Below are positions 23,843-32,006 of a DNA stretch of 41,558 bases, piece by piece. Each line of letters opens with the position of its first letter. Positions within the stretch are counted from its first letter, which is position 1. Location: NCBI GenBank assembly GCA_027487695.1, contig JAIYDB010000100.1, positions 1-41,558 on the forward strand, given 5' to 3'. The notes beneath the pieces are model-generated. The model was not told the origin of the DNA, made no database searches, and saw only the letters and a list, made by a program, of their open reading frames with translations. The position numbers and the translations under genes were made by a program. This DNA is from Cytophagaceae bacterium. GTDB taxonomy: Bacteria; Bacteroidota; Bacteroidia; Cytophagales; Flexibacteraceae.

Positions 23843-26692
23843 TTGAAGAAGCTTTCTATTGGCATACTAGCCACCACTTTGGGCTGGCTGCTGCCCTACT
23901 CTTTTGCCTCGGGGCAAATTATAACTACCGACCCTGTTTTTCCTACAGCGAGTGATAGTGTTACAATTACTTACGATGCCAATCAAGGCAATGGAGCCTT
24001 AAGAGGTACCACAGCTACTGTTTTTGCCCATATTGGTGTTGTTACTTCTAGCAGAACAGGAACAGGTTGGCAGTTTGTACAAGGTAACTGGGGTACTAAC
24101 GATGCCCGGGTTCGTATGACAAGCCTAGGTAATAACCGATTTCGCTTAGGTTTTAGAGTGCGCTCGTTTTTTACTGGTTTGGGTGCTAATACACCAGTAT
24201 TCCGTTTTGGAATGGTATTCCGTAATCAAGCAGGCGATATCGTTGGTAGGTCATCTACTGGCGAAGATATATTCGTTCAGTGCTTTCAGCCAGGTGAATT
24301 TGGCTTGAAACTTGTTAGCCCAGGTGGTACTGCTATTTCCTCCTCAATAGGTGGAACGGTAAATTTAGATGCTAGAACAACCATTCCAGCAACTATTTCA
24401 GTTACAGCAAATGGAGTGCAAGTGGGTACAGTAAGTAGTGCCACTAGCCTTACTCAACCAATTACAGCTAATTTTGGCAATACTAAGGTTGTAGTAACAG
24501 CAACAAATGGAACTGATGTTAGGCGCGATAGCTTCAACATAATAGCCTTTGGTGCAGCACCAACTGTAGCTATGCCAGCTGGTTTAGAACCAGGAATTAC
24601 GTATGATTCAGATACTTCTGCAATCTTATGTTTGTTTGCTCCTGGTAAATCTAATGCATTTGTTATTGGTGAATTTAACAATTGGGAGCGTACCGTTGGC
24701 GGTTTCATGTTCAAATCAACTGATGGTAATTACCTTTGGAAGCGTATAACTGGCTTAGAACCAGGCAGAGAATATGCCTTTCAATATTTAGTGGATAGCA
24801 CCATTAGAATTGCCGACCCTTATTGCGAAATTGTTTTGCACGAAGATGATAGGTTTATTCAGGCTACTACTTACCCTAATCTTAAGCCGTACCCAACAGG
24901 TAGAACAAATGGCTATGTAGGTATCTTGCAAACTGCCAGACCAGCTTACCAATGGCGATATCCTAATTTTGTGCCTGTGAAAAAGGAAGATATGGTGGTT
25001 TACGAACTGCATATCAGAGATTTCTTTGGAAACAACCGTCAGAACTTTCAATCAGTAATAGATACCCTACCCTACTTGTTAAAGTTAGGTGTAAATGCTA
25101 TTGAATTTATGCCTTTAAATGAGTTTGAAGGTAATTTAAGTTGGGGATACAATCCTTCTTATCACAATGCTTTAGATAAATATTATGGTACTAGAGAAGC
25201 GTTCCAAGCTATGGTTGATTCTTGCCACGGCAGAGGTATTGCTGTTATAGTTGATCAAGTATTAAATCACGGTTTTAGTCAGAATCCACTTGCAAGATTG
25301 TGGTGGAATAGTGCCACTTCAAAACCAAGTTCTGATTCTCCTTATTTTAATGTTGATGCAAGACATCCTTTCAATGTAGGAAGCGACTTTAACCACGAAT
25401 CGGCCGCTACTCAGTATTATGTAGATAGGGTAAACAGACATTGGATACAAACCTATAACATTGATGGATATCGTTTTGACCTTAGTAAAGGATTTACTCA
25501 GGTTAATTCAGGTACAGATGTTGGTCGTTGGGGTAATTACGATGCTTCCAGAATACGTTTATTAAGCAGAATGAGCAGTGCTATAAGAGGTTATAAGCCA
25601 AATGCTTTACTTATTTTGGAACACTTTGCAGATGGTACAGAAGAACGCGAACTATCTAATACCCATAACTTTATGTTCTGGGGAAATATTGTGAACAACT
25701 ACACAGAAGCAGCTATGGGTTATTCAGATAACTCAAATATCTATGGTAGCTCTCATGTATCTAGAGGTTGGAACGAGTTTAACTTGCTTTCGTATATGGA
25801 AAGCCACGATGAAGAGCGTATTTCCTTTAAGTTAAAGCAGTTTGGTAATTCTTCTGGCAGCTATAATACACGTACTCCAGGTACAGCTTTGGATAGAAAA
25901 AAGCTTGCTGCGGCATTCTTTTTCACAATTCCAGGTCCTAAAATGATGTGGCAGTTTGGTGAACTTGGCTATGATTTCTCTATTAACCATTGTGGTAATG
26001 GAACAATTAACGAAAGCTGCCGTACCGATGCTAAACCTGTTCGTTGGGATTACCTTCGCCAACCAGATAGAAAGAAGTTATATGATACTTATTCGGCTCT
26101 TATTCGTCTGAAAAAGGAAGAAGAAGTATTTGAAGCTAGGAACTTAGACTTATTCCAAAGTGGCGATTTAAAGCGTATCAGACTAAGTTATGGTTCTGAA
26201 CACGTAATGATTGTGGGTAACTTTGGCGTTGTAAGGAGGTCAATTACTGCAAACTGGCAAAGAACTGGACGTTGGTACAACTTCTTTGCTGGCGATAGTA
26301 TTGAAGTTACAGGCAATAATACCTATGATTTAGCTCCTGGTGAATTTAGGATTTTCACTACCCGCAGGCAGTTTAAACCAGCCAATGATTTACTAATCAG
26401 CAGTACTACTGAAAGAATAAAGGCAGTGGAGGGAGTTACTATTCAATCGGTTTACCCTAACCCAATTTCAGGAATGGGCAAAATGGAAGTCTTCACTGAA
26501 ACCTTCCAAACCATTCAAGTAAACCTATTTGATTTAACTGGTCGTAAGCTTGCCAATATTTATGATGGCACTATTGTTCCTGGAGCAAACCTAATTGAGT
26601 TTACTAAACCAGCCCAAATAAAGGCAGGTGTATATCAGTTAGTAAGCACAGTAAATGGTCAGGCAATAACCCAATCTATTGTGATTGAATAG
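23843..26692 (+). CDS. Secreted GH13 glucan hydrolase (pullulanase/isoamylase-like layout) with T9SS sorting domain; TTG start
   Basis: 949 residues, starting at TTG. The next in-frame ATG is about 90 codons in, and the TTG start gives a proper signal peptide (MKKLSIGILATTLGW ... FASGQ). Residues about 30-146 are the N-terminal module shared with the proteins at 22819 and 28993, followed by an Ig-like domain (about 150-235). Residues about 250-345 form a CBM48-like domain (FVIGEFNNWERTVGG ... YAFQYLVDS ... ADPY). The GH13 barrel (about 385-840) has DQVLNH (471-476), GYRFDLSKG with nucleophile D546, LILEHF with acid E593, and MESHD with D656. A CBM48 domain ahead of the barrel is typical of debranching and branching-type enzymes, so alpha-1,6 activity is possible. 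The T9SS tail is at about 866-949 (VYPNPISGMG ... KAGVYQLVST). Specificity is not provable here. Confidence 0.9.
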   Translation: MKKLSIGILATTLGWLLPYSFASGQIITTDPVFPTASDSVTITYDANQGNGALRGTTATVFAHIGVVTSSRTGTGWQFVQGNWGTNDARVRMTSLGNNRFRLGFRVRSFFTGLGANTPVFRFGMVFRNQAGDIVGRSSTGEDIFVQCFQPGEFGLKLVSPGGTAISSSIGGTVNLDARTTIPATISVTANGVQVGTVSSATSLTQPITANFGNTKVVVTATNGTDVRRDSFNIIAFGAAPTVAMPAGLEPGITYDSDTSAILCLFAPGKSNAFVIGEFNNWERTVGGFMFKSTDGNYLWKRITGLEPGREYAFQYLVDSTIRIADPYCEIVLHEDDRFIQATTYPNLKPYPTGRTNGYVGILQTARPAYQWRYPNFVPVKKEDMVVYELHIRDFFGNNRQNFQSVIDTLPYLLKLGVNAIEFMPLNEFEGNLSWGYNPSYHNALDKYYGTREAFQAMVDSCHGRGIAVIVDQVLNHGFSQNPLARLWWNSATSKPSSDSPYFNVDARHPFNVGSDFNHESAATQYYVDRVNRHWIQTYNIDGYRFDLSKGFTQVNSGTDVGRWGNYDASRIRLLSRMSSAIRGYKPNALLILEHFADGTEERELSNTHNFMFWGNIVNNYTEAAMGYSDNSNIYGSSHVSRGWNEFNLLSYMESHDEERISFKLKQFGNSSGSYNTRTPGTALDRKKLAAAFFFTIPGPKMMWQFGELGYDFSINHCGNGTINESCRTDAKPVRWDYLRQPDRKKLYDTYSALIRLKKEEEVFEARNLDLFQSGDLKRIRLSYGSEHVMIVGNFGVVRRSITANWQRTGRWYNFFAGDSIEVTGNNTYDLAPGEFRIFTTRRQFKPANDLLISSTTERIKAVEGVTIQSVYPNPISGMGKMEVFTETFQTIQVNLFDLTGRKLANIYDGTIVPGANLIEFTKPAQIKAGVYQLVSTVNGQAITQSIVIE

Positions 26693-26707
26693 CCTAAATG
26701 GATACTT

Positions 26708-26743
26708 AAAAGCCCTACTCAAAGTGATTTGGGTGGGGCTTTT
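26708..26743 (+). terminator. Intrinsic terminator after the CBM48-GH13 gene
   Basis: A 16-bp stem, AAAAGCCCTACTCAAA / TTTGGGTGGGGCTTTT (including two or three G-T pairs), with a GTGA loop, starts 15 bases past the stop. Confidence 0.85.
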
Positions 26744-26903
26744 CTTGTTTATATCCCTAAGACTTAATTAAGCAATTACTTAGTATTAACATAAAATGCT
26801 GTATTTTTACCTGACTGATAAAGTTCATTTTTTAACAAGTACTTTATGGCTTACTTTGCCTTAGAATACAACCAACAACTACAACAACCTATAAAATATT
26901 AAT

Positions 26904-28634
26904 ATGGAAGCAACAACCCAAGCCCGAATCCAGACTTGGTTATCTGGCAACTACGATGCTGAAACAAAAGCTACTATCCAAAAATTACAAGCTGAAGGCA
27001 ACGAAAAAGAATTAGACGATGCCTTTTACAGAACCTTAGAATTTGGCACAGGTGGCTTAAGAGGTATTATGGGTGTGGGTAGCAATAGGGTGAACAAATA
27101 TACCATTGGCGCTGCAACACAGGGTCTTGCTAACTATTTGAAGGCAACTTATACTAATGAGCCAATTAGCGTTGCCATTGCATACGATAGCAGAAACAAC
27201 AGTAAATACTTTGCAGAAATAACCGCTGCAGTATTTACCGCTAACAATATTAAAGTATTCCTTTTTGAAGCCTTAAGAGCTACTCCTGAATTATCCTTTG
27301 CTATCAGATATTTAGGTTGTAAAAGTGGTGTAGTACTTACTGCAAGCCATAATCCTAAGGAATACAACGGTTACAAGGCTTATTGGAATGATGGTGCTCA
27401 AGTAGTAGCACCTCATGATAAGAACATTATTGCCGAAGTAGAAAAAATAGCATCAGTAGATGATGTGAAGTGGGATTTAAAACCAGAACACCTTATCCAT
27501 ATTGGTGCTGATTTAGACGAAGCCTATATGGCAGAAGTGTTAAAGCAGTCTATCTCTAAAGATGCTATTGCTAGGCAGCACGATTTAAAGATTGTATATA
27601 CACCAATTCACGGAACAGGTATTACCCTAATTCCTGAATTATTAAAGCGTTTTGGGTTTACTAATGTAAATGTAGTTGCTGAACAAGCTACACCAGATGG
27701 CAATTTTAGTACAGTAGTGTACCCTAATCCGGAAGAAGCAGAGGCCCTAAGTATGGGTGTTGCACTTGCCAAAAAGCTTGATGCCGACCTTTTAATGGGA
27801 ACTGACCCTGATGCTGACCGTGTTGGTATAGCTGCTAAAAACCGTAAGGGCGAATGGCAGTTGCTTAATGGAAATCAAACCGCTGCCCTACTCTTCTATT
27901 ATATGCTGAATGCATGGTCTGAGGCAGGTAAACTTACTGGTAATGAGTTTATTGCCAAGACTATTGTGACTTCTGATATCCTCAATAAAATGGCTGCCCA
28001 CTATGGGGTTAAGGCTTATAACACGCTAACAGGCTTTAAATATATTGCAGGTGTAATCCGTGAGAAGGAAGGTAAAGAGCAATTTATTGTAGGTGGCGAA
28101 GAGAGCTACGGCTACTTAATTGGCGACTTTGTACGTGATAAGGATGCCCTTTGCAGTGCAGTAATGATTGCAGAAATGGCAGCTTATGCAAAAGATAAAG
28201 GTCTTACCTTATTTGACTTGTTAGTAGATATTTACGGTAAGTTCGGTTTCTACAAAGAAAGCCTAATAAGCCTTACCAAAAAGGGTAAAGATGGCGTGGC
28301 TGAAATCGCCGCAATGATGGAAAACCTACGCAACAATCCACCAGCGGAAATTGCAGGTAGCAAGACAATGACTATGCTTGATTATCACCTTCAAGAAGAA
28401 ACTGATTTGTTCTCAGGCAATAAATGTCCGCTACACTTTGAAAAGAGCAATGTTTTACAATTCATTTTAGAAGATGGCTCTAAAATTTCTGCTCGTCCTA
28501 GTGGTACTGAACCTAAGATTAAGTTCTATTTTTCAATTGTAGAACCGCTAACGAATCCAGATAACTTTGAAGAAACAGAAGCTGTTCTAGATGCCAAGCT
28601 CCAGCAAATCATTTCCGAACTGCATTTGAATTAA
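26904..28634 (+). CDS. Phosphoglucomutase/phosphomannomutase (alpha-D-phosphohexomutase)
   Basis: A 576-residue cytoplasmic enzyme interconverting hexose 1- and 6-phosphates. The four signature loops are present. The phosphoserine loop is TASHNPKEYNGYK with S148, the Mg loop is GTDPDADRVG (299-308), the sugar loop is GGEESYG (397-403), and the phosphate loop is RPSGTEPKIKFY (531-542). The N-terminal FGTGGLRGIMGVGSNR motif (47-62) and the length match the PGM2/PgcA-like subgroup rather than the shorter AlgC or GlmM types. Lying between two secreted GH13 genes, it probably links imported glucose or glycogen metabolism to glycolysis, although it has its own terminator and a 211-base upstream gap. 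It is the only cytoplasmic enzyme in the glucan block. Confidence 0.93.
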   Translation: MEATTQARIQTWLSGNYDAETKATIQKLQAEGNEKELDDAFYRTLEFGTGGLRGIMGVGSNRVNKYTIGAATQGLANYLKATYTNEPISVAIAYDSRNNSKYFAEITAAVFTANNIKVFLFEALRATPELSFAIRYLGCKSGVVLTASHNPKEYNGYKAYWNDGAQVVAPHDKNIIAEVEKIASVDDVKWDLKPEHLIHIGADLDEAYMAEVLKQSISKDAIARQHDLKIVYTPIHGTGITLIPELLKRFGFTNVNVVAEQATPDGNFSTVVYPNPEEAEALSMGVALAKKLDADLLMGTDPDADRVGIAAKNRKGEWQLLNGNQTAALLFYYMLNAWSEAGKLTGNEFIAKTIVTSDILNKMAAHYGVKAYNTLTGFKYIAGVIREKEGKEQFIVGGEESYGYLIGDFVRDKDALCSAVMIAEMAAYAKDKGLTLFDLLVDIYGKFGFYKESLISLTKKGKDGVAEIAAMMENLRNNPPAEIAGSKTMTMLDYHLQEETDLFSGNKCPLHFEKSNVLQFILEDGSKISARPSGTEPKIKFYFSIVEPLTNPDNFEETEAVLDAKLQQIISELHLN

Positions 28635-28640
28635 TAATAT

Positions 28641-28667
28641 AAAGGGCTGATTTTCAGCCCTTTTTTT
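28641..28667 (+). terminator. Intrinsic terminator after the phosphohexomutase gene
   Basis: AAAGGGCTGA (28641-28650) pairs with TCAGCCCTTT (28654-28663), and Ts continue to 28667. The stem begins seven bases after the stop codon. Confidence 0.93.
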
Positions 28668-28992
28668 ATGCCATTTTAAACTTTCCTTAAATTATTGGAC
28701 AACTAGTTTTTAGTAATGCTTTGTCTAATCCTTATGTTGAACTGTTAATAATGAAGTATTTTAAGCCTAAAAAAAGATTACTGTAGGTTCTGCGTTTAGA
28801 ATTGGATTATCTCTGAACTATCTTTAATTCTTAACCTGACTATAGATTATTAAGGAACGGCAATTCAACAGTTTTACATACATACTAGGTTTTGTATCAT
28901 CCGTATTTTTTACCTACCTCACTTTGAATTAGTTTTTTAAAATTCGATGGTGTAACTTTAATTAACCAAATGCTAAACAACTCAAGATCACA
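28668..28992. other. Intergenic AT-rich stretch ahead of the third GH13 gene
   Basis: No gene or RNA was recognised in these 325 bases. Several partial promoter-like pieces occur (TATCTTTA near 28820, TAACTTTA at 28953-28960), but none has a TTG at the right spacing. I could not find repeats or a riboswitch core here. Confidence 0.5.
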
Positions 28993-31242
28993 ATGAATCA
29001 AATACCCAAGTCGATTGCACTATTTTTAGGTGCAATCCTCCTTTGCTTAGGGAATACCCTTGCACAAAACCCAGTACGAACAGAACCTGAAGTTTTTACA
29101 ATAGACGACTCCGTTACTATTTTTTACAATGCCAATTATGGCAATAAGGCGCTTAGAAACTTTAGAGAAGATATTTTTTTATATGCAGGTGTTATAACCC
29201 AAGCAAGTACAAGCGAAACCGACTGGAAAAACGTTACTCCAAGCCATTGGGCGGCATTTCCAGAAAGTTCAAGACTTACAAGGTCGGCGACCGATAGTAA
29301 TGTGTATAGTATTAGAATTTTACCAAGAAGTTATTTTAATATTCCTACTGGTACATTTGTGAAGAGCCTAAAAATGCTATTCCGTAATAATGGGGCTATT
29401 TTAGTTGGCAGAGAAACCAGAAATGCCGATATCGCTTATCCAGTTAAAACACAGGGAACTTGGTGGAACGAGGCTATCTTCTATGAGATTTTCGTCCGCA
29501 GTTTTCAAGATAGTAATGGCGATGGTATAGGCGATTTTCCAGGTCTTACTAGCCGATTAGGTTACTTGAAAGAACTTGGCATTAACGCTATTTGGCTTAT
29601 GCCTATCAGTTCATCGCCAACTTATCATGGATACGATGTAATAAATTACAAGAGTATTAACCCGCAATATGGTACTATGGCGCAGTTTGAGCAGTTCTTA
29701 GATTCAGCTCATAGTCTTGGTATTAAAGTGGTTATTGACTTTGTGATGAACCACTCCAGTACACAGCATAATTGGTTCCAACAATCCGCCAGAAGGGTGG
29801 AGCCTTATACCAACTTTTACCGATGGTCTGAAACGCAACCTACTGCATTAGGACCTTTAGGAACTGTGGCTTGGCACTGGAACGCTACCAGAAGGCAATA
29901 TTACTATGGTGCATTTTTTAGCGGAATGCCCGATTTGAATTACGATAACCCTGCCGTAAAAGACTCTATTTTCGATGCATCCCGTTTTTGGTTGCAGAAA
30001 GGTGTAGATGGCTTTCGGATAGATGCAGTTCAGTATTTGGTTGAAACAGGTGGTCAACAAGCCAATACCGCTCAAAGCTTAGCTATTTGCAGGGAGTTTA
30101 ATCAGTTTATCAAAACGATAAATCCTGAGGCAATGACAGTAGGTGAGGTATGGAGTAACCTTAACAATATGCTTCTGTACAGAAATAGGCTTGACTATTG
30201 CTTTGAATTTAACCTTGCTGAATTTAATGCTCAAGCGGCTAGAAATAACGATAGTGTATCGGTTAGGAATCTAAGAAACTACACCCAAGGGATAAACTAT
30301 AACAACTATCCAAACCAGCAATACGGTAATTTCTTAACCAATCATGATCAGAACCGCATTTTTGGTGTGCTTGGTCAAAGTATTCTGAAAAGTAAAATAG
30401 CTGCTACCCTACTCCTAACTACTCCTGGGTTACCTTACTTATACTATGGTGAAGAAATAGGAATGTCAGGTACAGGTGTTGATGAAGAAAAGCGTTTGCC
30501 AATGCCATGGTCCACATCAACCAGAGGTGCAGGTTCTTTTACAACAGGAAACCCTTGGCGAACCACTAATCAGAACAACAATTCCCGCAATGTGGCTTCA
30601 ATGAATTCAGATCCTAATTCATTACTAAACCATTACAAGAAGCTTATTCAATTACGGGCTAATAACTCAACCTTAAACAAAGGGGAGTTTAGGTTTTTAA
30701 CTGTTAATTCTCCCTTAGTAATTGCCATTGAACGCCGTTATGGCAATAAAACCTTGTATGTGATATGTAATGTAGGAACCGTAGCTGTGGAAGGGCTTTC
30801 AGTGAACTTAATGCACGAATACCTTAATCCTGAAAGCACTAACTTCCTGAATTTGATGGATAGTAGTGTGGCAAATTATTATTTAGGACCTGATAACAAT
30901 GCCATTTACGGGATGCAATTAGCTCCTGGAGAGGTTAAAATTCTTGAAGTAACGAATAGCCCAGTAACAAGTGCAAAAAGCGAGGCAACACTTGGAGCCA
31001 TTCAACTTTACCCTAATCCAGTATTAAATGAACTGTACATCTTATTGCCAGAAGTTGCCAATCAAAAGAAAGTAACTATCCAAATTACTGACCTTCAAGG
31101 CAGAATTATACAACAATCTGATGAGCAGGTAGAAGGAAAGCAAATATCTTTAAAGCTTGCTAATACTATGAAAACTGGAACCTACTTGGTTACTGTGATT
31201 ACCGATAAAGGCATCTTCAATAAAAAAGTGGTGAAGCAATAA
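28993..31242 (+). CDS. Secreted GH13 alpha-glucan hydrolase (oligosaccharide-type) with T9SS sorting domain
   Basis: A 749-residue exported enzyme. The signal peptide is at 1-24 (GNTLAQ). Residues about 33-148 are the N-terminal beta module also seen at 22819 and 23843 (DDSVTIFYNANYGNKAL ... PRSYFNIPTG). The GH13 barrel starts at WWNEAIFYEIFVRSF (157-171) with a calcium-type loop DSNGDGIGD (173-181). It has region I DFVMNH (249-254), region II GFRIDAV with nucleophile D344, region III TVGEVW with acid E385, and region IV FLTNHD with D452. The calcium loop and the order of motifs resemble enzymes acting on maltooligosaccharides rather than the liquefying amylase at 19773. The T9SS tail is at about 672-749 (LYPNPVLNELYI ... 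KTGTYLVTVI). The terminator stem begins inside the last codons. Confidence 0.91.
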   Translation: MNQIPKSIALFLGAILLCLGNTLAQNPVRTEPEVFTIDDSVTIFYNANYGNKALRNFREDIFLYAGVITQASTSETDWKNVTPSHWAAFPESSRLTRSATDSNVYSIRILPRSYFNIPTGTFVKSLKMLFRNNGAILVGRETRNADIAYPVKTQGTWWNEAIFYEIFVRSFQDSNGDGIGDFPGLTSRLGYLKELGINAIWLMPISSSPTYHGYDVINYKSINPQYGTMAQFEQFLDSAHSLGIKVVIDFVMNHSSTQHNWFQQSARRVEPYTNFYRWSETQPTALGPLGTVAWHWNATRRQYYYGAFFSGMPDLNYDNPAVKDSIFDASRFWLQKGVDGFRIDAVQYLVETGGQQANTAQSLAICREFNQFIKTINPEAMTVGEVWSNLNNMLLYRNRLDYCFEFNLAEFNAQAARNNDSVSVRNLRNYTQGINYNNYPNQQYGNFLTNHDQNRIFGVLGQSILKSKIAATLLLTTPGLPYLYYGEEIGMSGTGVDEEKRLPMPWSTSTRGAGSFTTGNPWRTTNQNNNSRNVASMNSDPNSLLNHYKKLIQLRANNSTLNKGEFRFLTVNSPLVIAIERRYGNKTLYVICNVGTVAVEGLSVNLMHEYLNPESTNFLNLMDSSVANYYLGPDNNAIYGMQLAPGEVKILEVTNSPVTSAKSEATLGAIQLYPNPVLNELYILLPEVANQKKVTIQITDLQGRIIQQSDEQVEGKQISLKLANTMKTGTYLVTVITDKGIFNKKVVKQ

Positions 31243-31260
31243 GCCTCACCACTTTTCTTA
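31224..31260 (+). terminator. Terminator overlapping the 3' end of the GH13 gene
   Basis: AAAAGTGGTGA (31224-31234) pairs perfectly with TCACCACTTTT (31246-31256). The left arm encodes part of the last residues (KKVVKQ), and the stop codon lies in the loop. Weak Ts follow (CTT). Confidence 0.7.
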
Positions 31261-31277
31261 AACTCTTAATATCTTAT

Positions 31278-31817
31278 TTAAAGGATATTAACAGCTTTAT
31301 CTATGGCTTTAAGGTCCTCATTTTTTGGTGCAAGGCTCCAGCAAACATAGGTTATGGTCCATTGGCAATCGCTATAATTAACCAAATAGGTAATTCTGGA
31401 TTGTATGGTTTTGCTTAAGCTTTCATTGATTAAATGCTCAGTAACCACTACAGAAGTTCCAGACAATACCTTGATGTTTCGTGATAAAAGCGTAAGTTTT
31501 AGAGGGTCCCTGCCAGGTTTATCTGCCTTATGCATGTAGGTAATTATTTGTGCCTTTCCCCATATTTCTGAAGGGTCAGTTCCAATGTATTGCACACTAT
31601 CATTCAATAAGTGGGCTAAAGCAACCGTATCGAAATTGCTCATTGCAGCTAAATGCTTCTCGCAAATAGCTTCTACGGTTTTATAGTTGCCAGCGGTATC
31701 GTTGGTTATTTCGGCTTTCTCGGGCTTTTCTGTGGCTGCTTCTGAAGCTGTTTCTGGCTTTTTGCAGGCGGAAACTAATACGATAGTTGAAAGCAAAAGG
31801 GCAATTAGTTTTTTCAT
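31278..31817 (-). CDS. NTF2-like/SnoaL-type lipoprotein
   Basis: A 179-residue lipoprotein with signal MKKLIALLLSTIVLVSAC and Cys at residue 18. A Glu/Lys/Thr-rich linker (about 19-48) is followed by an NTF2-like domain (about 48-165). This contains YKTVEAICEKHLAAMSNFD, DTVALAHLLNDSVQYIG and WGKAQIITYM, with a final VNYSDCQWTITYVCWS strand. Proteins of this fold include DUF4440/SnoaL enzymes and small ligand-binding proteins. No catalytic residue set is obvious, so a periplasmic or outer-membrane binding role is a guess. It is convergent with the GH13 gene and downstream of tRNA-Thr, whose terminator separates the two. Confidence 0.72.
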   Translation of the reverse strand: MKKLIALLLSTIVLVSACKKPETASEAATEKPEKAEITNDTAGNYKTVEAICEKHLAAMSNFDTVALAHLLNDSVQYIGTDPSEIWGKAQIITYMHKADKPGRDPLKLTLLSRNIKVLSGTSVVVTEHLINESLSKTIQSRITYLVNYSDCQWTITYVCWSLAPKNEDLKAIDKAVNIL

Positions 31818-31833
31818 TCTTAAATAGTTTTCC

Positions 31834-31860
31834 CAAACATAACAAAAAAAGCACCTACAA
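31834..31860 (-). promoter_or_regulatory. Possible promoter of the NTF2-like lipoprotein gene
   Basis: On the minus strand, TATGTTTG (31834-31841) is a perfect -7 box. A TTG at 31858-31860 lies 16 bases upstream, slightly short, and falls within the tRNA-Thr terminator hairpin. Confidence 0.4.
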
Positions 31861-31876
31861 TTTCTTGTAAGTGCTT
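31844..31876 (-). terminator. Intrinsic terminator of tRNA-Thr
   Basis: Read on the minus strand, AAAGCACTTACAA pairs with TTGTAGGTGCTTT (two G-T pairs) around a GAAA tetraloop, followed by a run of Ts. It lies 11 bases past the tRNA 3' end. Confidence 0.85.
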
Positions 31877-31887
31877 TGTAATTTAAG

Positions 31888-31960
<73 letters not shown>

Positions 31961-31975
31961 TTCTTTAATGTGATG

Positions 31976-32006
31976 CAAAGGTAGCAAACACATTAATCAA
32001 TGTCAA
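31976..32006 (-). promoter_or_regulatory. Promoter of tRNA-Thr
   Basis: On the minus strand, TTG (32004-32006, in context TTGACA) and TACCTTTG (31976-31983) are separated by 20 bases, a near-ideal Bacteroidota stable-RNA promoter. It overlaps the last bases of the upstream DUF349 gene. Confidence 0.8.

Noticed and set aside
28668-28992. Hidden small RNA or riboswitch upstream of the third GH13 gene
   Set aside because: No conserved riboswitch core, strong hairpin or well-spaced promoter could be found by eye; it is reported only as an intergenic region.
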